Positions 1-11,900 of a stretch of DNA of 64,000 nt are shown here, piece by piece (within the stretch, counting starts at the first letter, position 1; every line of letters begins with the position of its first letter). Under the pieces are notes generated by a model, which worked only from the letters and a program-made list of their open reading frames with translations, had not been told where the DNA came from and did no database searches. Source of the stretch: Owenia fusiformis (taxonomy: Eukaryota; Annelida; Polychaeta; Sabellida; Oweniidae); NCBI GenBank assembly GCA_903813345.2, contig CAIIXF020000001.1, forward strand, positions 27,705,915 through 27,769,914. Reading direction: 5' to 3'. Made by a program: the position numbers and the translations under genes.

Positions 1-1900
1 TTAATATATGGTTTTATTGGGTATAAGTAACATGAAGGAAGAGTACTAGATCTCTCAAAATTGACTTTTATTGAGGCCCTAGGTTAGGTCATATAAACAT
101 TTAGTTTATATAAAAAATATGAAAATGCCAAACATGAAATGTTACATGGCGAAGGTGATGTATGAAAGTGTCACTCCGATCAAATTTCTAAACTCAGATA
201 CATATGAAAAAAATCCTTATTGTGCTTTTGTAATTCATTTAAATGAACCATTTATATTGATTTGATTTTACTATAAAGAGCTAACTGACATTGTGATTCT
301 GACATTTCCATTGACTACGATTGTGCCAGATTTTTTTATGTCAGATTTTTTTTATGTTTAAAGTTGTTTTAACCTAGTTTGTAGGTATATTGATTAGGCC
401 TCTACTAAGCGTACTTGCGCATACAGTGACTGCAGCTGCCTAACAAAAATAAAGTAATTGCTACTTGTAGCTGACACCATCGATGGCCTGCGCTATGGAG
501 TCATCTTTTTTTGTGACCACATCTTGAAAAATACTTTTGACTTAAGAAATGAAGAATAATTTGTCAAAATGCCAAGACATCCATCACATTTCAACATAAT
601 GTTTCATGTTGTCTTCCGAGGCAATTTAATTAGATACAAAAGATATTTACCAAACTGTACAATAATCCAATTCAAGGATTAATTATCTTTTTCAATCTTT
701 TTGCATTATACATTGTATTACTAGGGTGACAGAATTGTGATGAAACTCTAATTTGGAAGATATCAAATTTTAGTGCCCAAATTTGCATTTCAGTACCTTT
801 TCCCTTTCAAAAAGTTATTTACATAACGTAACATAAGGTAGAAAATTGTTTTTTTTGATAAACTCACGAGGGAACTCGGAGCATATAGAAACTCATCACC
901 TTGGTTAAATTAATTTTGGGAAACTGGAGAGAAACGGTCCTAATCCATGAATTATCTGTGCGTCTGATTAATATTTACCTTTGAGGAAAATACAGTTTTA
1001 ATGGAAAATGCTGTAATTAAGGAAATTACAAGATATGACTATATAATTATTTTGCCTAAAATTTGAAGCTGGTTGTTTCTATAGATTATTGAATATATTA
1101 CAAGGTATAGGTAAACATTATGATATCTTATTACTTTTTTCTATTAAGGATTTTTGTGTTGAATATGAGCTGTCAGGCTGTCTGGGGTAGTTCAAATTTA
1201 AATTGAATGCCAATGTATGACAGTGAGTCTAAAGCATCAAAAGAATTACAAGAATCTACTGCTTATTTAAAAGCATTTAAAGCAAATTAACATCATAGTA
1301 ACATGTAACTAACCCTATTGATAGATTACAAAACACACCCTCTTTTGTGAAGTTTGAAAAACAACTATCAATGCAATGATGATGTGTTTTTTTTTTATTA
1401 AAAGTACTTTTAAACTTTTTAAAGTTTATTTGCCCTTCTATTTTGTCTCACTTTTAGTTTGTCTGCCATAGTTGCTTTGGAGAGTAGTTTATCTTTGAGA
1501 TGGCCTTGGCCTATATGCAAACACTCAATAAAATGTTCTCAATAAAATGTTACATACATATTTTTTCATATTTTTATTTTTTATATTTTCATGTTAGCAA
1601 AAATGGATTAAGTAATTGTGAGCAAATAGGAATAAAGTCCACTGTAGTGATGGGGACATAAAAAGTGAAACTAACAAGGTTCATCTCATAATTTATGGCA
1701 CTACATTACCTGGCTATCATTATGTTTATTTTGTTTATCAGTCATTGTGAGGTCAGAAAAATGTTACATAACTGTCCAATGTCAGCATTTTGTACACAAT
1801 AAAAATTAAAAAATACTATCAATGCCTCAGTAAGTAGTTGATGATAACCAATGGTTAAACAATAGAAACAACATAAATAAATAAATTTCATAAATCATTA
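1..1900. other. Gene-free AT-rich flank
   Basis: I see no exon, RNA gene or well-defined repeat in this stretch. It is AT-rich with stops in all frames and short homopolymer runs. Unresolved old repeats are likely but cannot be delimited by eye. Confidence 0.5.
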
Positions 1901-1929
1901 GAATGATATTGCTGTTAAATCCTTTTACG

Positions 1930-2810
1930 AAATACTACCTGTGAAGTCAAACACAGATCAATGTATCCAAGAGGGGAATGTATTTATAACTTTTATTGAC
2001 ATATTGTATCATAACATGATTACATTAGTCAGAACTATGGTAGACTACATAATTTACATGGGCTTTTGTATGCAATATTTGCCTTGTTTAAAGAGAAGAC
2101 TCAGATTAACAATGCTCCAGTCATATGGATATGTTCTACTGTCAAATATTGCATTAAAAAGTCAGGAAGAAGAACCTCTCAATTCCAGATTATGTTCGAT
2201 GGGATGCCATCAATGTCAGCTTATTAGACTTTACTCTTTTTAAAGCATTATAAACCTCGATTTGACTAATTCTTCTGTCATCTATGATATCATGACAGAG
2301 ATTTGAATTAGGGTCATTAGAATTAGTTTGAATGTACTCTTGGATATAGTTTTTCATCAAAAAATAAATCTATGTTTGGTGGCTTTGCCACATTTTGAAA
2401 AAGTTAATAACTTCTCAGCGGCAACTGGTATATCTTCCATCACACCTCTTGGCAATGCATTAATGAGTTTCCAGAAATCAGTTGATATTTTGATCTATTT
2501 TCTACCAAGCTTTCTAACATACCTGCTTCTTTCTTTTATGTTTTCCCCTCTGTTTAGTTTGATTATATTGTTTAATAAGTTGATCTATATGACTATCATC
2601 AAGTTTATTTATTATTGCACTGTGAAGTTTTCTTTTCAGGATTTAACATTTTGAACCCAAAATTTCTCTGAAATTTATTGCTTTTGTTTCCTGTTTTGAA
2701 AAGTAATACATGATTGTATGTTATTTTGACCAGTTTTAAACATTTCTCAGTTAAAAGTTTGTCATTTATTCTAAAATTTCTTCTCAAATGGCAGTTCTGT
2801 GGTTGGATTT
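1930..2810 (-). mobile_element. Decayed non-LTR retrotransposon, endonuclease/RT linker and N-terminal RT
   Basis: Read on the - strand, broken frames give a series of phrases typical of LINE-type reverse transcriptases. From about 2520 there is a FWKLINALPRG-like linker. Near 2235 there is an ALKRVKSNK phrase, like the usual ALKKLKSGKA. Further on come LFNAIFDSRTYP-DWS and then LFKQGK, corresponding to the conserved LFN-IF-SG-YP-WS...FKKGD stretch. Many frameshifts and stops interrupt them, so this is a dead copy. The clade (CR1, L2 or RTE-like) cannot be settled by eye. Sequence from about 1965 to 2040 recurs on the + strand near 31755-31815. Confidence 0.6.
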
Positions 2811-2819
2811 CACAAGAAA

Positions 2820-3873
2820 AACAGCAACTCCACGGAGTAGCAAATCCCACCGAACAAAACATGTTTTGATAAATAGTGGCCATATAAAATTTGAGCCAAA
2901 TCAATCCACTGGTATTCGAGTTATCAAAATTTATGATTTTTATGAAACATGGTTGCCATTTTAAAATTCAGCTGTCATCTTTAAAATTTTTCTTCAGCAG
3001 AGCTCCTATGTCTATAATATCAGCATCAGTATATAAAATTTTAACTAAATCCGTCAACTGGTATTTGAGTTATCAAAGATTACCCTTTTTATGAAAAATA
3101 GCAGCCATTTTGAAATTCAGCTGACACATTTGAAATTTCTTCTGATGCAGATCTCCTTTGTCCCTAGACATCAGCACCTAAAATTGGAACCAAATCCATC
3201 CACTGGTGTTTGAGTTATGATTACATTTTTTAATAAAAATGGTGGTCATTTTTAAATTCAGTGGCCATTATACATCTTGAAAATGTCTTTTCTTGAGCAG
3301 AACTTCTTTGTTTCTAGGCATCAGCATATAGAATTTGAACCACATCCATCAACTGGTATTTGAGTTTTCAAAGATTATATTCTTTTACGAAAAATGGCAG
3401 TCATTTTGAAAATTAACTGCCATCTTGAAAATCCTTTCTCGAGCAGAGCTTCAATGTCCCTTGGCATCAGCATGTTAAATTTGAACTAAAGCCATTCACT
3501 GGTATTTGAGTTGTCAAGGATTGATTTTTACAAAAAATGGTGGCCATTTTATATAATTCAGTGGCCATCTTGAAAATGTCTACTTGAGCAAGGCTCCTTT
3601 GTACCTAGGCAACAGCATATTAAATTTGAACCAAATCGGTCAACTAGTTTTTGAGTTGTCAGAAATTATAATTTTTACGAAAAATGGCCACCATTTTTAA
3701 TTGAGAGGCCATATTGAAAGTTCCTTCTCGAGCAGAGGTCCTACACTTATAAGGCATAAGCCTATAAAATTTGAATCAAATCCGTCAACCGGTATTAGAA
3801 TTATTGCTCAAACAAACAGACGGATGGACAGCTTTCCTATGTCCCCCTCAAACTTTGTTCGGTGGGATAAAAA
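2820..3873. repeat. Foldback repeat with internal tandem units (family A, copy 1)
   Basis: The unit starts with AGCAAATCCCACCGAAC near 2839 and ends with GTTCGGTGGGATAAA near 3858-3870, which is the inverted form of the start. Between the ends is a degenerate tandem unit of roughly 160-180 bp repeated about six times; each unit carries a phrase like AATCCATCCACTGGTATTTG and a CCATTTT-type palindrome. It ends with a GACGGATGGACAG tract. The same end sequences bracket copies at 14345-15234 and, in part, 38361-39632. It behaves as a non-autonomous DNA element; no coding potential is seen. Confidence 0.7.
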
Positions 3874-3965
3874 TATAAGGCATCTGTCTTCTAATGCCAA
3901 GGTCCTGGGTTCAAATCCAGGCACTGGCAGAGACTTGATTGGCACTGGCTAGAACTGCCTATGGA
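3874..3965 (+). mobile_element. tRNA-derived SINE-like fragment
   Basis: A perfect-looking pol III B box (GGTTCAAATCC, about 3909-3919) sits in a T-arm-like context, CCTGGGTTCAAATCCAGG. No matching A box or acceptor stem is present 5' of it, so it is read as a truncated tRNA-derived SINE next to the foldback repeat, not a functional tRNA. Confidence 0.4.
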
Positions 3966-4537
3966 TAATGATGCCAATTTCTGTCAGATTAATAATGTCA
4001 TGGGGAACTGTCTCTACCTTATAAAATATCAGGTTACAAGTTAAGATGGGGATATTCAACCCCTTTAAAATTAACTGAACAGATGGGAGAACATTACATG
4101 AAAGACTCCAACTCTACTAAACTTGATGATGATGAAAATAGAATATCTAGGTAGTCAAAAAATAGATGTACCTGCAATAGCAAATATAGCTGAATTCTAA
4201 CTTTATATAATTTTAAATCAATACACTGCATTACAAATACTCATTTTCAGTATTTTGTCCACTTATATCAGGAGTTTGTTTTATTTGAGGCATTATTAAT
4301 TCAAGAGCCTGACCTCCAGCAATAAACATGTGAGCAATTTACAATATTTCCTTTTAACTAATCATTTAATCATCAATTAATTAGGAATTAATTACCTCAT
4401 CCAAGCTGGAAGCTGCATGATTCTGAAAGCAAGACAGAAACATGAAAGCTGTTAACAAGTAACTATAATAATTCATCTCCATTGAATGAAGAACAATCAG
4501 CCAAGCATATCAAAACCCATTTTGGTGTGATATTTAT

Positions 4538-4620
4538 AGGATATCCTATGATTTGGAAGAATATCATTTTTATCTACGAGTAGATTAAAATGATATTCTG
4601 AAAAAGTCATAGGATGTTCT
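4538..4620. repeat. Short hairpin (about 38 bp arms)
   Basis: The arm beginning AGGATATCCTATGA and containing GAATATCATTTT is followed after a short loop by its imperfect complement ending CATAGGATGTTCT. This looks like a small hairpin MITE. No target duplication is clear. Confidence 0.55.
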
Positions 4621-4978
4621 TATCATTCATCAATTAGTGTACTAAATGTATGATATCATTGAAAAATAAATCCTGGAAATCAACAAGCAGAGTATATTGT
4701 CACAATATCCTCCACATATTGGTATTCGGGAGTATATCATGGCAAAAAGTTATTCATTTTGCCAATAGATTTCAAATTTATTTTTTAATGTTTTACACAT
4801 TAAGTAAACTAATTGACTGTAGGATAATTATCAACTATAATAATTACATATTAATTACATGGTGTTAAAATATGGGGAGGGAACTTTTAATTTAACATTA
4901 CTTTTGCAATTCTCAGTACATGTTAAGAATGTAACAGTGTCAAATAGTGAAATCGACACTTCCTGTTTGCCATCTTAA

Positions 4979-5350
4979 AGGCAGAATCTGATCTATAGGG
5001 GGTGACAAAATTACAAGCAACGTGTAATTGACCTACCAATCTATTCCTTACAATATCAAATGCAATATCTCCCAAAAGATTCACAATATTTTATAAATTG
5101 GTGAAGTTATTAATGATTCAAAGTGCAAAAATGAGTTAAAAATGTTTAAATTATCCCAAATAATAAGAATGGCAAGCATTCTTATAGAAAAATAATACAT
5201 TATTGTAAAAATCTTTAGTTTTCCTGGAATAAAGTATGCACTTTTGTGATTTTTAGAAAATATGCATGACAAGGAATGACATGAGCCAAAAATATTCTAA
5301 AATTGAAACAATTTTTTTGTTTAGCCTGCTCGCTATATCTGATTCTCTCT
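4979..5350. mobile_element. TTAA-type MITE, copy 1
   Basis: The element starts AGGCAGAATCTGATC and ends GATTCTCTCT and is flanked on both sides by TTAA (4975-4978 and 5351-5354). Two more copies at 24013-24284 and 63525-63855 share most of the interior and the same TTAA flanks. TTAA duplication is the hallmark of piggyBac and Kolobok transposases, so this is likely a non-autonomous derivative of one of those. It has no coding potential. Confidence 0.75.
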
Positions 5351-5359
5351 TTAAATGCC

Positions 5360-7226
5360 AAGGTGATGGCCGTAACCTTTGCTTGAACTGACCAGGGTAT
5401 ATCATGTATTATCATTTGATTACATCATGTAACAGATACAAAATCAGAGCAACATATAAATACAGTTCAAAGGTCAAGGTATTTGAGATCAATATATTAT
5501 TAAGGTAAACGATAAACAAAGGTTATTAACAAAACAAGATTGTAAATTTCAAAGTTGAATGCCCGTATTCTAGAGATATTCCAAGGCTAAAGTCACCTCA
5601 TACATTGATACCAATAAGCAGTTGAGGTGAATCCAGACCCCGGAGAAAACCCTGGATCTAAGTCTGAAAATTCATCAATGTTAATGAATCTTATCATTTA
5701 ACTATTTAAAAAAAACGTATCAGCCTTTTCCATAATGCTTCAAAATCTGTGTCACATTGACACTAAGGGTGTCCTCCTGTTGTGTTATCTTGATTCACCT
5801 AACTAATGATATACATACACTCTTTTCAGTACACTTAGTTAAAATTGAGTACAATAATTCTATTTTACTATATTTCGATTTGTATTCTCATATCGGCATC
5901 ACCTGTTTAATTGTATCTTAGGCCAGGGTCACCTTGACATTCAGTTCAGATGGTTTTTATATTTGGGAAGATGGCCACATTCCAAATGTGATAAAAGTAG
6001 TAATGAAATGACCAAAATGCCAATACTTTTCAAAATGGCCATCATAATGAATTCATCCAATCATCATCATGCAAAAGCACAACCTTCCATTTGTTACAGA
6101 TGGCTTACTCCGAACCCCGACTGCTGTTACAAAAGTTAGAGATCATAACAATATGTCACCACTTGTGGCGGTGACATAAAAATGGTCAACATAATGTTTT
6201 AGAAAAGTTTTGAGTTTGGACTAAATCAACAAGATAAATAACAAAAAATACTCTTAATTCAACACTAAACTGCCTTTATTCCTCTTAGGGCATATCCCCC
6301 TAACAGAATAATAATGTCCCAGGTGTCATTTTTGAAAAATGAGATTTTAATAGATTTGTCCTATCTAGCTTATTCTCTTTCTTTGTTTGACATTCCCTTA
6401 CCTATATCTCATATTAGCCTGCTTTTTAGTGTCAAATTGTCCTCCATAAAAATTTCAAAAATATAATTTCAGCTTGTCCTATTATGCCAGCTTAACCAAT
6501 CAAATTGTTTCAATTAGATCATAAAATATCTAGTTTTGCAAAAAAGGATAATAAAAAGTATGTGTCCATTGAAAAAATGCACGGGAATTAAAGGGACATA
6601 GGACACATTTATTATTTCGATCTTATGACAAATTGTTGAATGGCCATATCTTCACTGTAATTTGCTCAAGATTACTGTTTTGGAAAATCTTAAAAAGTTG
6701 AAATATATGGATTTTCTAGATAATGTACACAATTATATGACATATTATAAATATGCCAGTTGAAGTTACATATGTCTAATTTTTCAAAGCCTGTTTTCTC
6801 AGTTTCAAAAAAGTGTGGATTAGGACATTATTATTCAACATAATGGAGGAAAGCGTGCAAACAATTTTTTGATTTTTGCCTGAATGGATTGGAAGGATGG
6901 ATTAATAGGGGTATTCTCTATATTCCCCAATTTTGTTCATTGGTATAATATGATTTCAATATAATTTTACTTACAAAAGGTCAAAGTACATGGTTTTCAC
7001 ATTTCAATGAACCATTGAATATTGCTCGTATAATTGTAATACACTCAATTAAAAAATTACTATGTAAACCATTTCTATTTACCAAATTATGTTCAAGTGA
7101 AATAAATTAAGCGCAGAATAACAATTTGGTAACAAAGGCTTGAATGAAATCATAATATTTGTAGGTTCCTTACTGAAACATTGCAAAGTGTCACTTCCCT
7201 CTGATTGACACTGGCATAAATACTGT
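5360..7226. other. Intergenic, no gene seen
   Basis: Apart from the small MITE at 6069-6177, I see no exon or structured repeat in this AT-rich stretch. Confidence 0.4.
6069..6177. mobile_element. Small MITE of the GTCACCACCTG family (copy 1)
   Basis: This copy has CCATTTGTTACAGA and a central AAAAGTTAGAGAT, and ends CACTTGTGGCGGTGACATA. The family has inverted ends, ATGTCACCACCTG at one side and TGTGGTGACAT at the other. Other copies lie at 23285-23404, 25311-25398, 42338-42973 (interrupted), 44854-44953 and 49851-49925. Confidence 0.6.
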
Positions 7227-7510
7227 ACTCCCTGAATTTTAGCGTGCGATTTAATTTGCCGATTAATTTTCTTTTCTTATTATTCAATTTTAATTAATAC
7301 TCCCTGAATTTTTGCATGCAATTTAATTTGCCAATTAATTTTTTTTCTTATTATTCAATTTTCATTAATACTCCCTGAATTTTTGAGTGCAATTTAATTT
7401 GCCAATTCATTTTTTTTCTTATTATTCAATTTTCATTAATACTCCCTGAATTTTTGCGTGCAATTTAATTTGCCAATTCATTTTTTTCTTATCATTCAAT
7501 TTTCATTAAT
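7227..7510. repeat. Tandem repeat, four units of about 71 bp
   Basis: Each unit starts ACTCCCTGAATTTT and ends ATTCAATTTTCATTAAT. Four head-to-tail copies differ at only a few positions, mainly in T-run length and in the AGCGTGCG/TGCATGCA segment. Confidence 0.85.
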
Positions 7511-8728
7511 ACCAAAAAAAAGTTACAACAATAGCTCTTCAATCTCTTATCAGCATTGTGAAGAAATGTAAAAATAACATATATTACAAATATGCTGGTC
7601 AGGCACATGAGTTCCCTGGATCTCGGATGATATCAAGTCTGGAAGCTGGGTCAGTAATCATTATCAGAGGGGTAAATTATTGGTGATAAGATAAGTTGTG
7701 TGATAGTGGTCATAATGATTGAGTCCTGCTTTAGAGATTTTAGGTGATCATGCCAGTAAAATCCCCAGCGATTGGTCAAAGGATGAGTCAGGATATATGC
7801 CCTTTTGGTCTCTCAATTAAATGTAATGTAAAATGTAAATGTAGATTCCATATACAAAAAATAATCGAAATAAATTAATATTGGATGGAGGGGGGAGTGG
7901 ATGGAGGGGGGGGGGGGGGTGGATGGAGGGGGAATTTATATGTCTTTACAATGGAAAAAAGTCACAAGAACTCGTGTATTTGAAAAAACTAAACTCAGTA
8001 TCCCAGTAAGAAACTGGATATTATATCTCTGGAGAATAAAAAATGGGAAAATTTGGAGTCATAAGAATAAATTCAAATAGCAAGTCTTATCATGTCTTAT
8101 ATACTTAAGTCCACGCGGGATCTCGGAAAGTAAAGGAATGCTTGTAGAATATAGGTTAGCTAGTAGATTTAAGGTATTCCACCCACCACCCCACCTAACG
8201 CCTCTGTGTTATCATATTTAAGTTTATTATTAATAAGAGTTAAGCATTACACATGTAGTTGACTTTTGGGATTAGGATAGTACATGCATGTGTTAATTAA
8301 GTGTTGGTGTAAATTGGCCCACACAAATATGTATGCATCTCTTTAGTATATTGATATTTTTATTTGATATTACAGCCCTTTACCTGACTTTGAGTTGTAT
8401 GAATTTAGGTAACACCCATATATCATTTGACAATTTTGGTCTAAGAGAACTTATTAAATGCTTGGGCTATGATCTGAATGTTAAGACAATAAAGAAAGTA
8501 TCGCAACTCCTTATGCCAACATTAAAAAAGTTATTAATTAAATCATTATGGATAACATAAAACATATTAAATTAACTGGGAATACAATACATGGTTATCT
8601 GACAATATAAAATGAGATTAAATAAAGACAGCAAAATGTTGCATTCTTTTGGGATCACCCTGTATATTGCATGAAAGTAGTTCCAGTCATTACATTATCA
8701 ATGAGTGATCTAATGTACACAAGTGGAA
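7511..8728. other. Region upstream of the carotenoid oxygenase gene
   Basis: No exon is recognised. It contains the G-rich tract at 7885-7931 and, near 8655, a TCACCCTGTA end like that of the mariner-type MITEs elsewhere in the window. Confidence 0.4.
7885..7931 (+). repeat. GGATGGAGGGGG repeat with long G run
   Basis: Three GGATGGAG-type blocks are separated by G runs, one of them 15 or more G long. Four or more G tracts lie within 50 bp, enough to predict a G-quadruplex on the + strand. The exact length of the longest run is prone to sequencing error. Confidence 0.6.
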
Positions 8729-8736
8729 TATAAAAG
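8729..8736 (+). promoter_or_regulatory. Candidate TATA box of the carotenoid oxygenase gene
   Basis: TATAAAAG lies 40 bp upstream of the ATG at 8776. With the usual 25-30 bp spacing, transcription would start around 8757-8766, giving a 5' leader of only 10-20 nt. Confidence 0.5.
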
Positions 8737-8775
8737 AACTCCCAGGGCACAGTAAAGGAACAGAATATTTTCATC

Positions 8776-8955
8776 ATGTTCCAACTGAGCATCTTCATAG
8801 CTTTGTTTGCAATTGCTCAAACTGTTTCCAATGTAACGAAAGAAGATTCAAAAGGTTATGGATTGCTATTCACTAGTTTGACGAGAGAGGTTGAGGATGT
8901 GAAGCTAAGATTTGAGTTGCCAGGTGGGATACCTAAGTGGATCAAAGGCACTTTG
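8776..8955 (+). CDS. Carotenoid oxygenase exon 1 (residues 1-60)
   Basis: Starts at the first ATG after the TATA-like box and encodes the hydrophobic signal segment through IPKWIKGTL. The donor is TTG|GTAAGT and the phase is 0. Confidence 0.88.
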
Positions 8956-11900
8956 GTAAGTTTTTACACATATAAGTCAATTAATTGTCAAATGTTGAAT
9001 TAATTGTGCATGTGCAATGTAAGGCTTTGTATTTACATTACTGAGCGAAAAAAGTGCTTAAATAAATTAACATATAATCATTAAATGATGACGTGAAATC
9101 CGATATTCATCATGGCTTCTGAATTACAGCCTTTTAGTCATAAATTGTATGTGATTGACAATAACTGAAAAAAATATCTAAATATCCTATTCTTACATTT
9201 CTTAAGCCAATAAATATTTGAAAAGAAATACTGTATTTGAAAAGAGAGAATCGTTTCAAATTGACTGTTTTGATAACCTTTTGAAAACTCCTCGAAAGCG
9301 CCTATAATTTTTTTGATGGCCACGCATTTTCAAAAGAATAGAATGATTTTATTTCACTGCTTTTAAATTTTAAAACACTTAAACCTAAGATTCCAGAAAA
9401 AATGAACTTTAAAAAAAATTAGATCAAGAGATTTGAAGCTAGAAACACCTATACATCTACAGTATTTTATATAGTTATGACACGGGGGATAAGCAAAACG
9501 AGGGCGAAGCCACGGACTGCCACTCGCGTAACTTTACACCGCAGCCCAGCGCCAAAATGGAGGGACATCCGGCAGGGCCTCCTGCTTCTTCCGACAAAAT
9601 AGAGAAATCCAGGTATTTTAAATGCTATCGTAGTGTCTAATCGGTGACCAAAATATTACTCTGTATCTACTGTTGGTCTCTAGATAAGAAAATAAGCAGT
9701 TGTCCAGATCAAGCTAAAACAGTAGCAAAGTTCTGATTTTACCTGTAAAATATGTGCATATTATTTAATTTACTATACATTTGAAAGGAGTTTTAACACG
9801 TTTCTAATATCTAAATGTTAGTTGAGGCTCCGAGTATAATTCGTGAAAATGATTTGATAATAGAATATGTTCATGAGGAGAAAATTAGATTCAAACTGCG
9901 CATTCATAGTGGACGCAGTCCAGTAAACAAAGCTATTTCAACAACGCAACACAGCCTCCATTGATATTCTAAGGAACGCAGTCCAGCCGCGAACACGAAA
10001 TAAATAAGATAGTGTACACTATATTCCTACGCTATTATTGTTTCAGGAAAAGAAAGTCAGCATCCAGATTATCATTCAAAGTTACGTTGATTAACATGTA
10101 TCTATTACCTGACTCAATGTCCCAAATTGCTATATTGTATCGTTTAAGACCTAGAAATATGGCAATTCAATAGCGTATTTGGCAGAACAGTCGAGCGCAA
10201 GATGACAACGTAATATGTTTATTACAAACCAATTTGTGGATAGGGTTAAATATATAGATAATTGGATAGAGGTGAGACTTTTTACAAGAAGTAGAAATGC
10301 GAAACAATTAACTTTTTGATGATGCAATAAAAGCTGTTGGGGAAGGGTACATTGACTAGTATTTAAGATATCAGGAAAATATCAAATAATTGGAGAGTTG
10401 GTGAGTTAATCTAATTTTGGATGATCTTTCCACCAGTCCATCAATATTGCTAGCTACCATAAATTCATGATTTCAGCTGTATTTGACAGCTTGTATATAT
10501 TTGCAGAATGGATTGAGACACGATGTAGGTCTATTAAAATAGCCCTTTATATTCAATTTTGTCCAAAGTTGCTCTATTTCAGCCACACCTGTACACACAT
10601 TGTGCTATCTACCTTTGGCTGTGATTGCGTTCAGCTTCAGATATAAAGCAACACTGAGTCGCGGACTGCGTTGGGCAGATGGATGGACTGCGACTATTAT
10701 AAATTCCAATTTTCTATGTAATTGTGCGTTTTACGCTTACCAAATATCACACGAAGATGTAATTGTAACAACAGAACATGAATAATTATATTAATTCGAT
10801 GTCATTTCTGATTCCTTTGTTTAAATCGGTATATTAGGGACAAATATTGACAAAATTACATTTTTTGTGGCAGATTTCGAATTCATTTGTGTTCATGCTA
10901 AACTATTGGACAGCCGAGCACCAAGAATGCCATTGCAGGTGGAATATGAATATGTTGATCACCGACTGGAACATACTAGCTATTCTGTAGAATATCCAAA
11001 CCAATAATCTACCCCAAATCCTAACATGCCTTCCAAATTAAGTTTGGACTTACCGCCATTGTTCAGCTATAATGCGTTGTAACCTCGTTTTGAATTACGC
11101 GAGTCGCAGTCCGTGGCTTCGCCCTCGTTTTGCTTATCCCCCGTGTATGATAACTCAACACATACAGGCACAACAAAACCAACTAACATTGATTTTGGTC
11201 ATTATTAATATATGAAAGGGAGTATATGTTAAACACTAGTTTGCTACTATGTAGATGTATTGCACATAAACATGTACAGTACATGCAGTGACAATTTAAA
11301 GTTGCATTATGCCATAGGTTTCTCTTCCAGACAATCAGACAATACTAGTTTTCTGTATGAGAAAGATGCAAATTCTGAAATGAAATAGAATTAACACAAT
11401 TAAGATCCCTGCAATCAAAGGGAATCCCTGTCAAATGACACAAGCATCGGCAGACTCGGCACTTGACTTGAATCAGGCAGCCAATCAAATTCAGAGCAGG
11501 TTCTTAATTTTTTCTTTTTCCAATTTCCAGAACTGCCATTTACGGAATTAAATCACTATGTCATGTGACAATAATGATAAACAAAGTTAACAACCAATCA
11601 GATAGATAACAGATCAGATCAGATAATCAAATAAAGGACAAGGTGCAATTATTGGCATATATCCCTATGGTCAAAATGAATCATTCGTAGGTGTAACATG
11701 AAGAATAAAATGTCATATAATACTTTGGAAAATATTAAAGTGCTCGGACACACATAAGCTGAGATAGGGATCATTTCGTTCAGTAAGGTTGTATTGACTT
11801 ACATGGGGCTGTGCACCATTGACTTAACATGAGGTTACAGCAGATCCCAATAGAGGCCATTGGTTTCCATTCATTATCACAGAAATACCAAAAATACACT

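Noticed and set aside
2605-2904. 99-codon - strand frame
   Set aside because: Crosses the junction of a dead retroelement and a foldback repeat; kept only as part of the retroelement.
7227-7510. Regularly spaced repeats as a possible CRISPR array
   Set aside because: Units are contiguous with no unique spacers, and the genome is clearly eukaryotic.
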